Under the pieces are notes generated by a model. It was not told where the DNA came from and searched no databases. It saw only the letters and a program-made list of their open reading frames with translations. From Taibaiella sp. (lineage in GTDB: Bacteria > Bacteroidota > Bacteroidia > Chitinophagales > Chitinophagaceae), in assembly GCA_019638495.1 (NCBI GenBank), contig JAHBTQ010000002.1, forward strand, positions 868,001 through 932,000: 64,000 bases of DNA. Reading direction: 5' to 3'. Positions within the stretch are counted from its first letter, which is position 1, and every line of letters begins with the position of its first letter. Positions 1-9,440 of the stretch are shown in pieces. The position numbers were made by a program, and so were the translations under genes.

Positions 1-1
1 T

Positions 2-226
2 CAGTCTAAGGAAGTGCCTATAGAAACGTTTTTCCACAAAATTGTGATGGTACGAGACCGATTGCGTGTAATGGAGCAAAAGATCAATGCACACAAGGTG
101 ATGACTGATGACGAAAAGGTAGAGCTGCAACAGTATATCACTGCGATCTATGGTTCTCTTACTACGTTCAACGTTTTGTTTAAAGAGACACATCACCAAT
201 TCAAAGGTGCAGCAGGTAAAGACTAA
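2..226 (+). CDS. C-terminal part of a conserved hypothetical protein (5' end outside window)
   Basis: The frame is open from the first bases of the window and a GTG at 14 is only an internal codon, so this is the tail of a longer gene. The visible 75 residues are highly charged and predicted helical, with an Arg/Lys-rich first half, a TDDEK turn and a second helix ending in a Lys-rich tail. No catalytic motif is visible. Small proteins of this look are common and uncharacterised in Chitinophagaceae; I assign no function. The gene ends 58 bases before the M28 peptidase on the same strand. Confidence 0.6.
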   Translation, partial: QSKEVPIETFFHKIVMVRDRLRVMEQKINAHKVMTDDEKVELQQYITAIYGSLTTFNVLFKETHHQFKGAAGKD

Positions 227-284
227 AATCATTTAAAAACCACGCGCGTACAAACTAAATTAGTTACTCATCCAACTCTGCTAC

Positions 285-1655
285 ATGAAGTCCACTTTTA
301 TCCTGGCAATTGCCCTTGCTACAACATCGCTTTGTTATGGGCAGAACGACTCCATAATGTTTCGAAACATTTCGGATGAGATAATGCTACACGGCACATG
401 TTACGAAAACCTCCGCGTACTGTGTAAAACTGTAGGTCATCGACTATCCGGTACTCCGGCGGCTGCAAAAGCCGTGGCATGGGGTGAAAAAGCGATGATA
501 GAAGCTGGTGCCGATAACGTATGGCTGCAACCGGTAAACGTACCAAAATGGACAAGGGGAAAAGAATCGCTTCAACTGAAGCTAAACGGAAAGTATAAAA
601 AGGTGCCGGCCCTTTCCCTGGGTAATAGTGAGGGCACAAACGGGAAACCGCTCGAGCGGGAAATAGTTGCAGTAAACGACTATGACGAATATGCTGCATT
701 GCCCGATAAATATGTTGCCGGGAAAATTGTCTTCTTCAATTATCGGTTTCGGCAGGACTTCATAAATAGCTTTGACGGTTACGGAAACGCTGTAAAATAT
801 CGCTGGAATAGCCCCAATATCGCCGCAAAACGAGGTGCAGCAGGCGTTATCATAAGGTCCATGTCTACTGGCGAAGATGACTTCCCGCACACAGGCAGCA
901 TGCACTATGACAGCTCGGTAAAAAAGTTGCCGGAAATGGCAATAGGGAACAAGACAGCAGACGCACTTGCCGCTGCCTGTAAAAAAGGACGGGTTACGGC
1001 CATCATCACGTCTGGATGCCATATGGAAGAAGACCTCGTTCCATCCTTCAATGTGATCGGTGAGATAAAGGGGACAGAGGAACCGGAGCGCATTATTACG
1101 GTGGGTGGACACCTTGATTCCTGGGATGTGGGTGAAGGCGCGCATGACGACGGTGCCGGCTGCGCCCAGTCCATTGAGGTGCTTAGAGCGTTCAAAGCAT
1201 TAGGCTACCGTCCCCGATACACTATCAGAGCCGTACTGTTCATGAACGAAGAGAACGGAAACAAAGGAGGGTGGGCCTACCTGGACTCTGCAAAGGCAAA
1301 CCACGAAAAGCATATTCTTGCTATGGAAAGCGATGCAGGCGGGTTCTCACCACGTGGCATTGGCCTGGAAATGCCCGAAGTGTGCAAGAGACACATACGC
1401 AAATATGCGCACCTCTTCCTGCCTTATAACGTTTACGATTTCGAAAAAGAAGAAGGGGGTGTAGACATTTCACCACTTCATATCAAAGGAGACGTTCCGG
1501 CCGCCGGCTTGATACCAGATTCGCAACGCTATTTCGATTATCATCATACTGCCAATGATGTTTTCGAGCAGGTAAACCATAGAGAGCTAAAACTTGGAGC
1601 AGTTACCATGGCACAGTTCATATACCTCATATGTCAGCACGGATTACCGAAATAA
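285..1655 (+). CDS. Secreted M28 family zinc aminopeptidase/carboxypeptidase Q-like
   Basis: A 456-residue exported metallopeptidase. Residues 1-19 form a signal peptide ending Cys-Tyr-Gly before Gln20. A protease-associated (PA) type insert lies around residues 110-250. The M28 core carries the usual two-zinc ligands: His276 in GGHLDSWD, Asp288 in HDDGAG, the Glu pair in NEENG (322-323), Asp350 in ESD, and a late His in YHHTAND. This is the layout of the carboxypeptidase Q / M28 subfamily that trims peptides in the periplasm or outside the cell. No T9SS sorting domain is present, so periplasmic location is likely. The stop lies 3 bases from the convergent histidine kinase stop. The exact peptide substrate cannot be read from the sequence. 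Confidence 0.9.
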   Translation: MKSTFILAIALATTSLCYGQNDSIMFRNISDEIMLHGTCYENLRVLCKTVGHRLSGTPAAAKAVAWGEKAMIEAGADNVWLQPVNVPKWTRGKESLQLKLNGKYKKVPALSLGNSEGTNGKPLEREIVAVNDYDEYAALPDKYVAGKIVFFNYRFRQDFINSFDGYGNAVKYRWNSPNIAAKRGAAGVIIRSMSTGEDDFPHTGSMHYDSSVKKLPEMAIGNKTADALAAACKKGRVTAIITSGCHMEEDLVPSFNVIGEIKGTEEPERIITVGGHLDSWDVGEGAHDDGAGCAQSIEVLRAFKALGYRPRYTIRAVLFMNEENGNKGGWAYLDSAKANHEKHILAMESDAGGFSPRGIGLEMPEVCKRHIRKYAHLFLPYNVYDFEKEEGGVDISPLHIKGDVPAAGLIPDSQRYFDYHHTANDVFEQVNHRELKLGAVTMAQFIYLICQHGLPK

Positions 1656-1658
1656 GCA

Positions 1659-3227
1659 TCAGCTATGATGCTCAGGTAGCAGGAAAGTAAACTTTGAACC
1701 TTTTCCCGGTTCACTTTCTGCATAGATCGTGCCATGGTGATATTCCAGTATTTTCTTGCAGATAGCCAGACCTATACCTGACCCCGGATATTCCGACTTA
1801 CCATGGAGACGCTGAAATACCTGGAATATACGCATCGCATATTCATTCTCGAATCCGATACCATTATCCGACACTACGATCTTGTGATAACCTTTGGCCG
1901 GAGACAGATTGAATTTCTGCAACTCTCCCTCAGCAGGCATAGTTACCTCGATCTTTATTATGGGAGGCGTTCCGGCTTTCTGAAACTTTATTGCATTACT
2001 TATCAGATTTTGAAAAAGTTGCTTCATTTGAGTTCGTACCGCCTCCACAACGGGCAATACGTCACACCTGACAACTGTTCCGGTTTCCTCGACTTTTAGC
2101 TCCAGGTCACTAAGCACCTCCTGCATTGTACTGTTGAGATCAGTCTCTTCAAACTGGCCCGCAGATTGTGAAATACGCGAAAACTCCAACAATCCATTTA
2201 TTAGCTGGCGCATGTTCTCGGCCGAGGAAACCATACGCGTCAGGTACATCTCACCTTCACCCGCAAGCACATCTTTATACTTCTCCGAGAGCCGGTCGCT
2301 GAATGTCGTGATCTTTCTTAGTGGCTCTTGCAGGTCATGACTAGCTGCATATGCGAACTCTTCGAGTTCACGGTTTGACCGATGCAACTCGTCAACCATC
2401 TTTCGCATATTGTTTTCTATTGTCCGCTGCGTTGTTATGTCACGAATACTACCAGCAAGTTTAATTGCCCTTCCCGCCCGGTCATATACCACCCGACCCA
2501 CACACTGAAGCAACTTCACATTGTTCCGGGCGGTAACGATCCTATATTCCATGTTCAGTTCCGTACCAGAACGAAGCGCTGCTTTAATTTGCTCCATTAC
2601 CACATCCTGATCCCTTTTGTGGAAGTACTGGCGAGCAAATGCAAAGTTTATCTCCTTTATCGCAGGGTCTACCTCGTAAATGAGGTACACACCGGCTGAC
2701 CAATAGACTTTATCCGCGTCGATTATCCATTCAAACGTACCAAAGTCCTCCCCTTTAAAAAGCTCCAGAAATAATTCGCGGGTATCGAATGATGTGAAAG
2801 GCGTTCCCCACCTTGACCGGTCAGGAACCATAAAAATATAGAAAAGATCATCTTCATCAGTTTCACCCTCAATTGGTGAGACATACAGGTAAAAAGCTGC
2901 CGGTTCGTTTACTCGATCTCTGAGACTGTATATCACAAACCGATTGCCCGTATCCGGGCGCTGCTTCACTTCCAGTAGATGCTGGTAAAATCTATCCCTT
3001 TGAAATGGCTCCAGGTAGCCGGAAAAATATTTGCTGTCATGAAGCGAATCAGAATATCCCGTAAACTCTGAAAATGCCTGGTTTGCGAAAAGTATGTTCG
3101 TATCCCTACCGCGAATTACAGCTGATAGGCCAGGTGTATTCATAGCTATCTTCTGAAAGAAATCCGCACGATTGCTTTTCCCCTGAGTGACCTGTGCTTT
3201 ATTTCCAGACGATAAATTATTTTTCAT
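1659..3227 (-). CDS. PAS-domain sensor histidine kinase
   Basis: A 522-residue kinase without obvious membrane segments, so probably cytoplasmic. Two PAS-like domains (about residues 25-140 and 160-270) are followed by a HisKA dimerisation helix with the phosphoacceptor His297 in AASHDLQEP, and a HATPase_c domain with an N box (LISNAIKF), G1 box (DNGIGF) and G2 box (GSGIGLAI). It follows the sigma-54 response regulator on the same strand with an 11-base gap, so the two form a two-component operon with the regulator translated first. The ligand of the PAS domains is unknown. Confidence 0.92.
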   Translation of the reverse strand: MKNNLSSGNKAQVTQGKSNRADFFQKIAMNTPGLSAVIRGRDTNILFANQAFSEFTGYSDSLHDSKYFSGYLEPFQRDRFYQHLLEVKQRPDTGNRFVIYSLRDRVNEPAAFYLYVSPIEGETDEDDLFYIFMVPDRSRWGTPFTSFDTRELFLELFKGEDFGTFEWIIDADKVYWSAGVYLIYEVDPAIKEINFAFARQYFHKRDQDVVMEQIKAALRSGTELNMEYRIVTARNNVKLLQCVGRVVYDRAGRAIKLAGSIRDITTQRTIENNMRKMVDELHRSNRELEEFAYAASHDLQEPLRKITTFSDRLSEKYKDVLAGEGEMYLTRMVSSAENMRQLINGLLEFSRISQSAGQFEETDLNSTMQEVLSDLELKVEETGTVVRCDVLPVVEAVRTQMKQLFQNLISNAIKFQKAGTPPIIKIEVTMPAEGELQKFNLSPAKGYHKIVVSDNGIGFENEYAMRIFQVFQRLHGKSEYPGSGIGLAICKKILEYHHGTIYAESEPGKGSKFTFLLPEHHS

Positions 3228-3238
3228 GTCAATTACTG

Positions 3239-4669
3239 CTACAAATCAAATTCCTTGAATTGCCGCATTTTGTTGTACAACGTTTTCCTGTCAACATTTA
3301 GCAGCTTCGCTGCTTTGCTTTTGTTATAATCTGTTTGTTTTAGCGCCTGCAATATCACTTCATATTCCGTGCCAAGATTTGCCGCTTTAAGCTTATTACG
3401 CCCTGTGTCCTGCGATACTTTATCAATTGTACGATCACTGTCTTGTTTGGCCACGTTAAGGTCACTGGTGTCAAACCGCAGTTTGTAATAATTGCTGATC
3501 TCGAAGGGTAGCGACTTTACCTCTATCACGGGCCCGTCTGTAAGCAGTGTTGCACGCTTTATCACATTCTTCAATTCCCTCAAGTTACCGTACCATACAT
3601 AGCTATTCAGAGCCTGCTCCACGTCCGGAGAAAACCCTGAAATTTCCTTGCCCAACTCCTCATTTGTTTGCTGAAGGAAGAAATGCGCAAAATCCATTAT
3701 ATCCCTTGCGCGCTCCCTCAAAGGCGGTACGTCGATACTGAATTCATTAAAACGATGATAAAGGTCCTCACGAAACTTACCGGCCCTCGCCAGATCCCAC
3801 AAGCGTTCATTGCTAGCCACAATTATGCGCACATCTATGTCAATGTCGCTGACGCCACCTATGCGGCGTATCTTTCGTTCTTGCACAACACGCAAAAGCG
3901 AAACCTGGATTTCATAAGAGAGATTACCTATCTCATCCAGGAAAATTGTGCCACCGTCAGCTAATTCCAGGCTTCCTATCTTCCTGTTCACCGCGCCTGT
4001 GAATGCTCCCTTTTCATGACCAAACAACTCGCTACCGGCCAGTTCTTTAGACAAAGCACCACAATCAATAGCCACAAATGGCTTATCAGCTCTTTTGCTC
4101 TGACTATGGATTTGCCTGGAAATAACTTCCTTGCCACTTCCACTTTCGCCGTAAATGATAACACTGAAATTAGTTGGTGCCACCAGGCTCACTTGCCGCA
4201 TAATTGCCTCATACTGCTTGCTCTTACCTGATAAAAATCCCTTGATATTTCCCTTCTTCTCTTTTCCTCCACTGCGCTTATCGTCTTTTGCTTCCGGCCC
4301 GGCTTCCTCGGCTATTGCCAAAGCCTTCTTGATCGTCAGAAGTATCTCGTCCGGAAAAAGTGGCTTGGTTACATAGTCAAATGCTCCCAGCTTCATTACC
4401 TCCACCGCATCCTTTACGTCACTGTAACCGGTTATTATTATTACCGCCGCCTTTGGATGCAACATCTTGACGCCCTTGAGCAGTTCAGTCCCGGTCATAT
4501 CGTCGAGCCTGAAGTCGCAGAGAACAAGGTCAGGGACATTATTTTTCAACCAGTCTATGGCAGATGCACCACTCCCTGCGTTCTCGGTTTCGTAACCATT
4601 TTTTGTGAGGAATCGCGTCAATAAAAGACGCATATCCTTATCATCATCTACTACGAGTATTCTCTGCAT
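3239..4669 (-). CDS. NtrC-family sigma-54-dependent response regulator
   Basis: A 476-residue activator. The N-terminal receiver has the acidic cluster at residues 8-10, phosphoacceptor Asp52, Thr80 and Lys102. The central AAA+ domain has Walker A GESGSGK (174-180), the sigma-54 contact loop GAFTGA (221-226) and Walker B around TIFLDEIG (241-248). A Fis-type helix-turn-helix occupies the last 40 residues. It activates RpoN-dependent promoters when phosphorylated, presumably by the kinase encoded 11 bases downstream. A TATATTTG box lies about 35 bases upstream. No sigma-54 promoter (-24/-12) was recognised in the adjacent genes, so its regulon is not visible here. Confidence 0.93.
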   Translation of the reverse strand: MQRILVVDDDKDMRLLLTRFLTKNGYETENAGSGASAIDWLKNNVPDLVLCDFRLDDMTGTELLKGVKMLHPKAAVIIITGYSDVKDAVEVMKLGAFDYVTKPLFPDEILLTIKKALAIAEEAGPEAKDDKRSGGKEKKGNIKGFLSGKSKQYEAIMRQVSLVAPTNFSVIIYGESGSGKEVISRQIHSQSKRADKPFVAIDCGALSKELAGSELFGHEKGAFTGAVNRKIGSLELADGGTIFLDEIGNLSYEIQVSLLRVVQERKIRRIGGVSDIDIDVRIIVASNERLWDLARAGKFREDLYHRFNEFSIDVPPLRERARDIMDFAHFFLQQTNEELGKEISGFSPDVEQALNSYVWYGNLRELKNVIKRATLLTDGPVIEVKSLPFEISNYYKLRFDTSDLNVAKQDSDRTIDKVSQDTGRNKLKAANLGTEYEVILQALKQTDYNKSKAAKLLNVDRKTLYNKMRQFKEFDL

Positions 4670-4703
4670 ATTTCAACAACCTGTGTAACCACAGACCCTT
4701 TGT

Positions 4704-4711
4704 CAAATATA
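4704..4711 (-). promoter_or_regulatory. Candidate -7 box of the two-component operon
   Basis: On the minus strand this reads TATATTTG, an exact match to the Bacteroidota -7 consensus TAnnTTTG, 34 bases before the regulator start at 4669. No clear TTG -33 element was found at the usual distance. Confidence 0.45.
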
Positions 4712-4741
4712 CCAAATAATGGGCGATTGGTTTTACGACAT

Positions 4742-7288
4742 TCACCACTCACTGTCTGTCGCAGACACTTGCGCCGTTGACAACCATCTCAAATTTACAC
4801 CCACCCTGATACCCGAATTGCGCCCGCCCATACTATCCCATGACTGTACAAAATCTACCCTGAATATCCGCACCAGCTTCCATCCTATATTGTCAATGCC
4901 GGCGAAAGCCTCCGCATAATAATTGTGGTCATTTATAAAAAACGCATTCCCACCGAATAGCAGATAATACCTTGCCTGCCTCAGTAAAGGAATCTTATTG
5001 CTAACCAAACCATTCAAATGATGTTCCACATGGGCCTCTCCATACAAACGCGCTTTGTTGCTGAATTGATAATAGGGCGCAAACTGAAAGCTATTAAGGT
5101 AAGGCGCTGCATACCCGACACCACGCATACCATTGATATGCATAAGGTCAGGGAAAGATACATATTGTGTATCCAGAAAACCTCCCACAGCAAAGTTGTA
5201 TTTGAGCTTCCCCAGAAGTTTAAGCGAAGTTTCGTCGCGTACACTAAACCTCCATTTACTGTACTGAACCTTGCTACCGAAAATGTCTGGTATCCCCTGC
5301 TGATAGCTGAGCATAAATGTGGGCCACCGGCTTCCGTTTGCCATTTTGTAGTCGGGGAATTGAGTATAAGTGAAGCCCGGCTTATACCAAACTACCGCCT
5401 TCAGAAGCGTCGCGTCGTGCTGCTCCCAGGCTGTTGCCATTGTTAAGAGTTCCGACGGTGAATTTGAAGTGAATGAACTTCCCCGCGAGTTGTCAAATGT
5501 ATAGCTCGTAGAGTTGCTCATTGGCATTCGTCGTTGCCATGAGGCTTTCACCATCCACGCAAAACCTGTACCATAGTTGCGCCTTACAAATGCCGCAGCG
5601 TCCCATCGCTCGTAAATCTTAAGATCGTTCTTCCCCACCAGCAAAGTCCTGAGCGAATTAAACATCGGCACCACAGGGTTTGCAGAATTGTATTGATAAA
5701 CGTACTTCCCTCCTTCTACACCATAAAGCCACATTCGGCTCAGAAAAGCCCGATCCTGCGCTATACGATATACCCGTCCGGCTGCATTAAAATGTTCATT
5801 GGCAAATCCGTAGCGTGCAATGACATCTGCCATTACATATTTGCCCGTATCCGTCATAAACCGCATATTCATCCTTGGTGCAATATTCAGGCCTTCTACA
5901 CTATTATAGTTTACAACATTCTCTCCTTTTAATCCCAGAACCACCGGATTAAAAGTGTACGCCGTCTTATACGCGTGGCCATTGTAGGTCCGCTCCCTGA
6001 ACAAATGCACAATGGGCTTGAATTTATTTTGCTTTCTCCTCACTGAGTCTATATACTCAGGGCTGTTTATCACTTTGCTGATGCTGTCCTTTGCCACAAA
6101 GTCCCTGCTCTCATCTGCGGCCAGTGGAACCGGGCGATGCTCCCAGATTGCGCTATCCTGCTTGTTGGCGGTCTTGTCATATTGGCTCACCACCCGCCCG
6201 GCAAAAACGCTGTCCGGTATAGGCTCATTCACCTTCTGTTCGTTGTACACTGCAACGCCGGACCCTGTTACATCAAACATGAAAAACTTGACAGCCAGGG
6301 AGAGCACCTGGCTTTTTATCACCCATGTATCCTCCTTCAATGGAAGAAAAACCTGCTCCACCCTTAGTGTATCCAGCATGTCCATACCAGAGCGTTTGTA
6401 GAGTGTCATATCCAGGCTGTGTATATTCCACTCTCTTTCCGCTATGTAGATTGTGCCGGTAAAGCATGGCTCAAACGCTCTTTTTGGGGTCACTTCGATC
6501 TTATCGATTATATACCCGCCGTCTTCGAATGTAGCCAGTAATTTGTACTTGTAATAGGCAAGCGCATTTTCAGCTATGGGAGAAATGAACCCACGAGAAC
6601 TACCTTCTAATACCCGCACATTGTTCTCATAAAAGGTTAAAACCGAGGGAAATTGCGAAAAACCGAGTCCATTCTTATCACCACTTTCGTGCACTGAATG
6701 AATGACAGTTTTCTCCTTGTTTCCGTCAGAGTAGTAGTGTGCGTCCTCCTCCGTCAGGTATATCACCCCTTTACCAGTACTATCTACTCCCAGGTCAGCC
6801 GACTTTATCTCCTGCCCCATAAACTTATCAGGTAGGCTGCGCGAACGCATCACTCCCTTGAAGTATAGACGAGACTGAAAGGAATGAACCTGGTCAAGAT
6901 GAAACTTACGTCGTCTTATAGCTTCACGGATAATTTTATAAGCAGGGTCTTCGTCGCTGGCGCGCACTACTACTTCCATCATCTGTGTTGATTCTTCTTC
7001 CAGAACAAATGAGTGGGTAATAGTCTGTCCTGCAGATATTGTTACAGCGAACACCGATGCCTTGAAACCAACGTAACGGCAGATGACCTTATAGCTGCCG
7101 GGAGCAAGTGACAACTCATAATCGCCCGTTGCATTGGTCGTTACTCCCAACGTAGTTCCGTCGACGTATACAGTCGCATATGGCAGAGATTCACCCTTTA
7201 CATCTGTTACATGACCTCTTATTCCGGTAGCACGAGCCGAACAAGCAACCAACAGCAGGAGACTCAGAAACGTGTAGCACTTAGACAT
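4742..7288 (-). CDS. DUF5686 / carboxypeptidase-like regulatory domain outer-membrane protein
   Basis: About 848 residues from the ATG at 7288; the longer frame begins at a TTG six codons upstream and is less likely. The signal sequence (MSKCYTFLSLLLLVACSARA) is followed by a carboxypeptidase-regulatory-like beta-sandwich (GHVTDVKGESLPYATVYVDG...), then the DUF5686 region starting near EDPAYKIIREAIRRR. The second half is rich in alternating aromatic strands and ends in Trp, as expected for an outer-membrane beta-barrel. The LVAC tetrapeptide could be read as a lipobox, but a signal peptidase I site after ARA fits a barrel better. The role of the family is not established; proteins of this class are often near SusC/D-like or envelope genes. 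It is followed by the dNK gene upstream on the same strand. Confidence 0.85.
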   Translation of the reverse strand: MSKCYTFLSLLLLVACSARATGIRGHVTDVKGESLPYATVYVDGTTLGVTTNATGDYELSLAPGSYKVICRYVGFKASVFAVTISAGQTITHSFVLEEESTQMMEVVVRASDEDPAYKIIREAIRRRKFHLDQVHSFQSRLYFKGVMRSRSLPDKFMGQEIKSADLGVDSTGKGVIYLTEEDAHYYSDGNKEKTVIHSVHESGDKNGLGFSQFPSVLTFYENNVRVLEGSSRGFISPIAENALAYYKYKLLATFEDGGYIIDKIEVTPKRAFEPCFTGTIYIAEREWNIHSLDMTLYKRSGMDMLDTLRVEQVFLPLKEDTWVIKSQVLSLAVKFFMFDVTGSGVAVYNEQKVNEPIPDSVFAGRVVSQYDKTANKQDSAIWEHRPVPLAADESRDFVAKDSISKVINSPEYIDSVRRKQNKFKPIVHLFRERTYNGHAYKTAYTFNPVVLGLKGENVVNYNSVEGLNIAPRMNMRFMTDTGKYVMADVIARYGFANEHFNAAGRVYRIAQDRAFLSRMWLYGVEGGKYVYQYNSANPVVPMFNSLRTLLVGKNDLKIYERWDAAAFVRRNYGTGFAWMVKASWQRRMPMSNSTSYTFDNSRGSSFTSNSPSELLTMATAWEQHDATLLKAVVWYKPGFTYTQFPDYKMANGSRWPTFMLSYQQGIPDIFGSKVQYSKWRFSVRDETSLKLLGKLKYNFAVGGFLDTQYVSFPDLMHINGMRGVGYAAPYLNSFQFAPYYQFSNKARLYGEAHVEHHLNGLVSNKIPLLRQARYYLLFGGNAFFINDHNYYAEAFAGIDNIGWKLVRIFRVDFVQSWDSMGGRNSGIRVGVNLRWLSTAQVSATDSEW

Positions 7289-7362
7289 AAGTATGGAATT
7301 ATGCAAAAAATGGATGTCTTACCATTCTATCGCACTCCCGGGCAAAATGTTACTTTCTCCGA

Positions 7363-8016
7363 CTATTTCTTCGCAAAAAGTCCGTTTAGCTGAGCGTCTA
7401 CCTTACTCACTACGTCCGCCAGGTCCTCTTCTTTCTCGGCAAAATTGCAGTTGTCCACGTCTATCACAAGCAATGGACCATCCGTGTAACCTTCTATCCA
7501 TTTGTTGTAAAAACCGTTCAGGCGCTTTAGATAATCGAGCCGTATATTCTCTTCATATCCCCTGCCCCTCTTTTGTATCTGGTCTACCAGCGTAGGTATA
7601 GACGCCTTGAGGTAAATAAGCAGATCCGGTGGCTTGATCAACGCCTTGAGATTCTGAAAGAATGAAGCGTAGTTTTCATAATCGCGCTTAGTCATCAATC
7701 CCATATCAAACAGGTTGGGTGCAAAGATGTAAGCATCTTCAAAAACTGTACGATCCTGAATTACCGTCTCGTTGCCGCTACGAATCTCTATGAGATGTTT
7801 AATACGATTATTCAGGAAGTATATCTGCAGGTTAAATGCCCACCTGTGCATATCCTCATAGAAATCTACGAGATACGGATTGTGATCATTATCCTCAAAA
7901 TGTGGCTTCCACTTAAAGTGCTTGGCCAGCGATGTCGTCAGCGTCGTTTTTCCCGACCCTATGTTGCCCGCCACCGCTATATGCCGCGTCACTGGCTTTG
8001 GTTCTGCTTTCGCCAT
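7363..8016 (-). CDS. Deoxynucleoside kinase
   Basis: A 217-residue member of the dNK family (deoxyadenosine/deoxyguanosine kinase type), which phosphorylates salvaged deoxynucleosides with ATP in the cytoplasm. Residues 17-25 form the P-loop GNIGSGKTT; the DR(T/S) substrate-site motif is present as QDRTVFEDAYIFA; the arginine-rich lid appears as QKRGRGYEENIR. Length matches the family. It precedes the DUF5686 gene on the same strand with a 74-base gap. The specific base preference cannot be told from the sequence alone. Confidence 0.9.
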   Translation of the reverse strand: MAKAEPKPVTRHIAVAGNIGSGKTTLTTSLAKHFKWKPHFEDNDHNPYLVDFYEDMHRWAFNLQIYFLNNRIKHLIEIRSGNETVIQDRTVFEDAYIFAPNLFDMGLMTKRDYENYASFFQNLKALIKPPDLLIYLKASIPTLVDQIQKRGRGYEENIRLDYLKRLNGFYNKWIEGYTDGPLLVIDVDNCNFAEKEEDLADVVSKVDAQLNGLFAKK

Positions 8017-8092
8017 ATCGTTAGCATTCAGTTAGCGAATGTAATGTTAAACTGGTAATTAAACCTCGAAAAATGCAAAGCCGCTACGGGCT

Positions 8093-8647
8093 TTATTTTG
8101 CGCCCTCGTTGAACGGCCGGATTTCCTTCTCCTTACTAAACTTGCCCTCGTTGAATGCTGCAGTTCCACCACGCGGCACAGACAGACTTTTCCACGATTC
8201 CTTGGTCCGGAGCTTAGAAATATAAACGATCTGGCCTACATGGTAAGAATAGTGTGCGATCTGCCGGTTTATGGCACTTAAGACTGTATCACCTTCGTTT
8301 CTGATATAAACTATCCGCTCCAGGTCGTTGTCAGTAATACTATCAAGAGCATCGAAAAGACATTTCCACCCTTCTTCCCACCACTTCATTACTGTCTCCC
8401 GACTGGGCATATCGTTCTCAAACTCAGCGTCGCGTTGGCGCCAGGGCTTTTCGCCGTCTGTTGTCAGAAAGTCGGTCCAGCGACTCATCATATTACCCCA
8501 AAGGTGCTTCACGACCATCGCTGCACTGTTCACATCTTCACCCGGTTGCCAATTCAATTGCTCATCGTCTATCTGTGCCATCGCACGCTCACCAAGCGAT
8601 TTATAGGAACGAAACTGACGCTTTGCGCTATCAAGATATTGTAACAT
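8093..8647 (-). CDS. DinB/DUF1572 family protein
   Basis: A 184-residue protein of the DinB-like four-helix bundle superfamily, DUF1572 branch. Histidines that could form the metal triad are present in VVKHLWGNM and in IAHYSYHVGQIVYI, in the order and spacing typical for the family. Members include metal-dependent thiol transferases and many uncharacterised proteins. It lies 16 bases after the glycosyltransferase gene on the same strand and may be its last operon partner, but nothing links it to sugar metabolism. Function is unknown. Confidence 0.8.
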   Translation of the reverse strand: MLQYLDSAKRQFRSYKSLGERAMAQIDDEQLNWQPGEDVNSAAMVVKHLWGNMMSRWTDFLTTDGEKPWRQRDAEFENDMPSRETVMKWWEEGWKCLFDALDSITDNDLERIVYIRNEGDTVLSAINRQIAHYSYHVGQIVYISKLRTKESWKSLSVPRGGTAAFNEGKFSKEKEIRPFNEGAK

Positions 8648-8663
8648 CGTTTTTGATTTTAGA

Positions 8664-9434
8664 TTATGCCTTTCGTGTCTTGCCTTTCACCATTTTCGCT
8701 GCATGTTTCAGCAAGCTGTAGGGCAGTAACAAAGGTAACAGAATAACAAACAAAGGGTTTAACCGGGCAAGCCGAAGGTACGCTTTCATCTCTCCTTTTC
8801 TCATATCCCATTTCCGGGAGCTTATGCCACCCTCTGTAGAAACCGGCCGGTATAGTCGCGCTAATTTTTGCGGGCAGAAAAAGACTTTATGCCGGTACGC
8901 TATCCGCAGCCACAGGTCATAGTCTTCCATATACCTCATCGAAGGCTCAAATCGGAAAGACGTATCGTTGCGGATAACAGCGCACGGTGTGTGCACATAG
9001 TTGCCTCTGAGCAGCCGGGCAAAACTGAGCATTTTCACACTACCTTCGGGCTTCACGATCGTCTTGTCAAATTCCTTCAAGGTACTTGAGTGATAAAACA
9101 GTGCTACTCCGGGATGCTCGCTAAGTATAGCATTTGTTACATGTAGCTTCTCAGGGTGCCAGGTATCATCAGCATCCAGAAAGGCAATATAGGCACCAAT
9201 AGCCACGTCCATACCCGCATTACGGGCAGCTGCACTACCCTCGTTACTCCCCAACCTTACTATCTTCACTTGCCCGCTGAATGTACGCTCCAGCAAGCTC
9301 ACTGTCTCATCCGTGCTGGCATCGTCCACAACGATGATCTCCAGTGGTTGCAACGTTTGTATCAATACCGAATCAACAGCACGAATGATCGTATCTGCTC
9401 CATTGTAAACCGGTATAACTACGCTGTAGGTCAT
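8664..9434 (-). CDS. Glycosyltransferase family 2
   Basis: About 256 residues from the ATG at 9434 (MTYSVVIPVYN). The longest frame begins two codons earlier at a TTG directly after the stop of the upstream gene and is less convincing. The GT-A fold signatures are present: VIPVYNGADTI at the N terminus, VDDASTDETV for nucleotide-sugar binding, and FLDADDTW containing the DxD-like metal site. A hydrophobic stretch near the C terminus (about residues 230-245) may anchor it to the inner membrane. It follows a GT4 gene with only 6 bases between, so the pair is an operon likely acting on a surface glycan. The sugar donor is not identifiable. Confidence 0.9.
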   Translation of the reverse strand: MTYSVVIPVYNGADTIIRAVDSVLIQTLQPLEIIVVDDASTDETVSLLERTFSGQVKIVRLGSNEGSAAARNAGMDVAIGAYIAFLDADDTWHPEKLHVTNAILSEHPGVALFYHSSTLKEFDKTIVKPEGSVKMLSFARLLRGNYVHTPCAVIRNDTSFRFEPSMRYMEDYDLWLRIAYRHKVFFCPQKLARLYRPVSTEGGISSRKWDMRKGEMKAYLRLARLNPLFVILLPLLLPYSLLKHAAKMVKGKTRKA

Positions 9435-9440
9435 CCGCAA

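Noticed and set aside
1655..1672. Hairpin AGCATCA/TGATGCT between the M28 peptidase and kinase genes as a terminator
   Set aside because: Only a 7-bp stem without a T run on either side; too weak to call.
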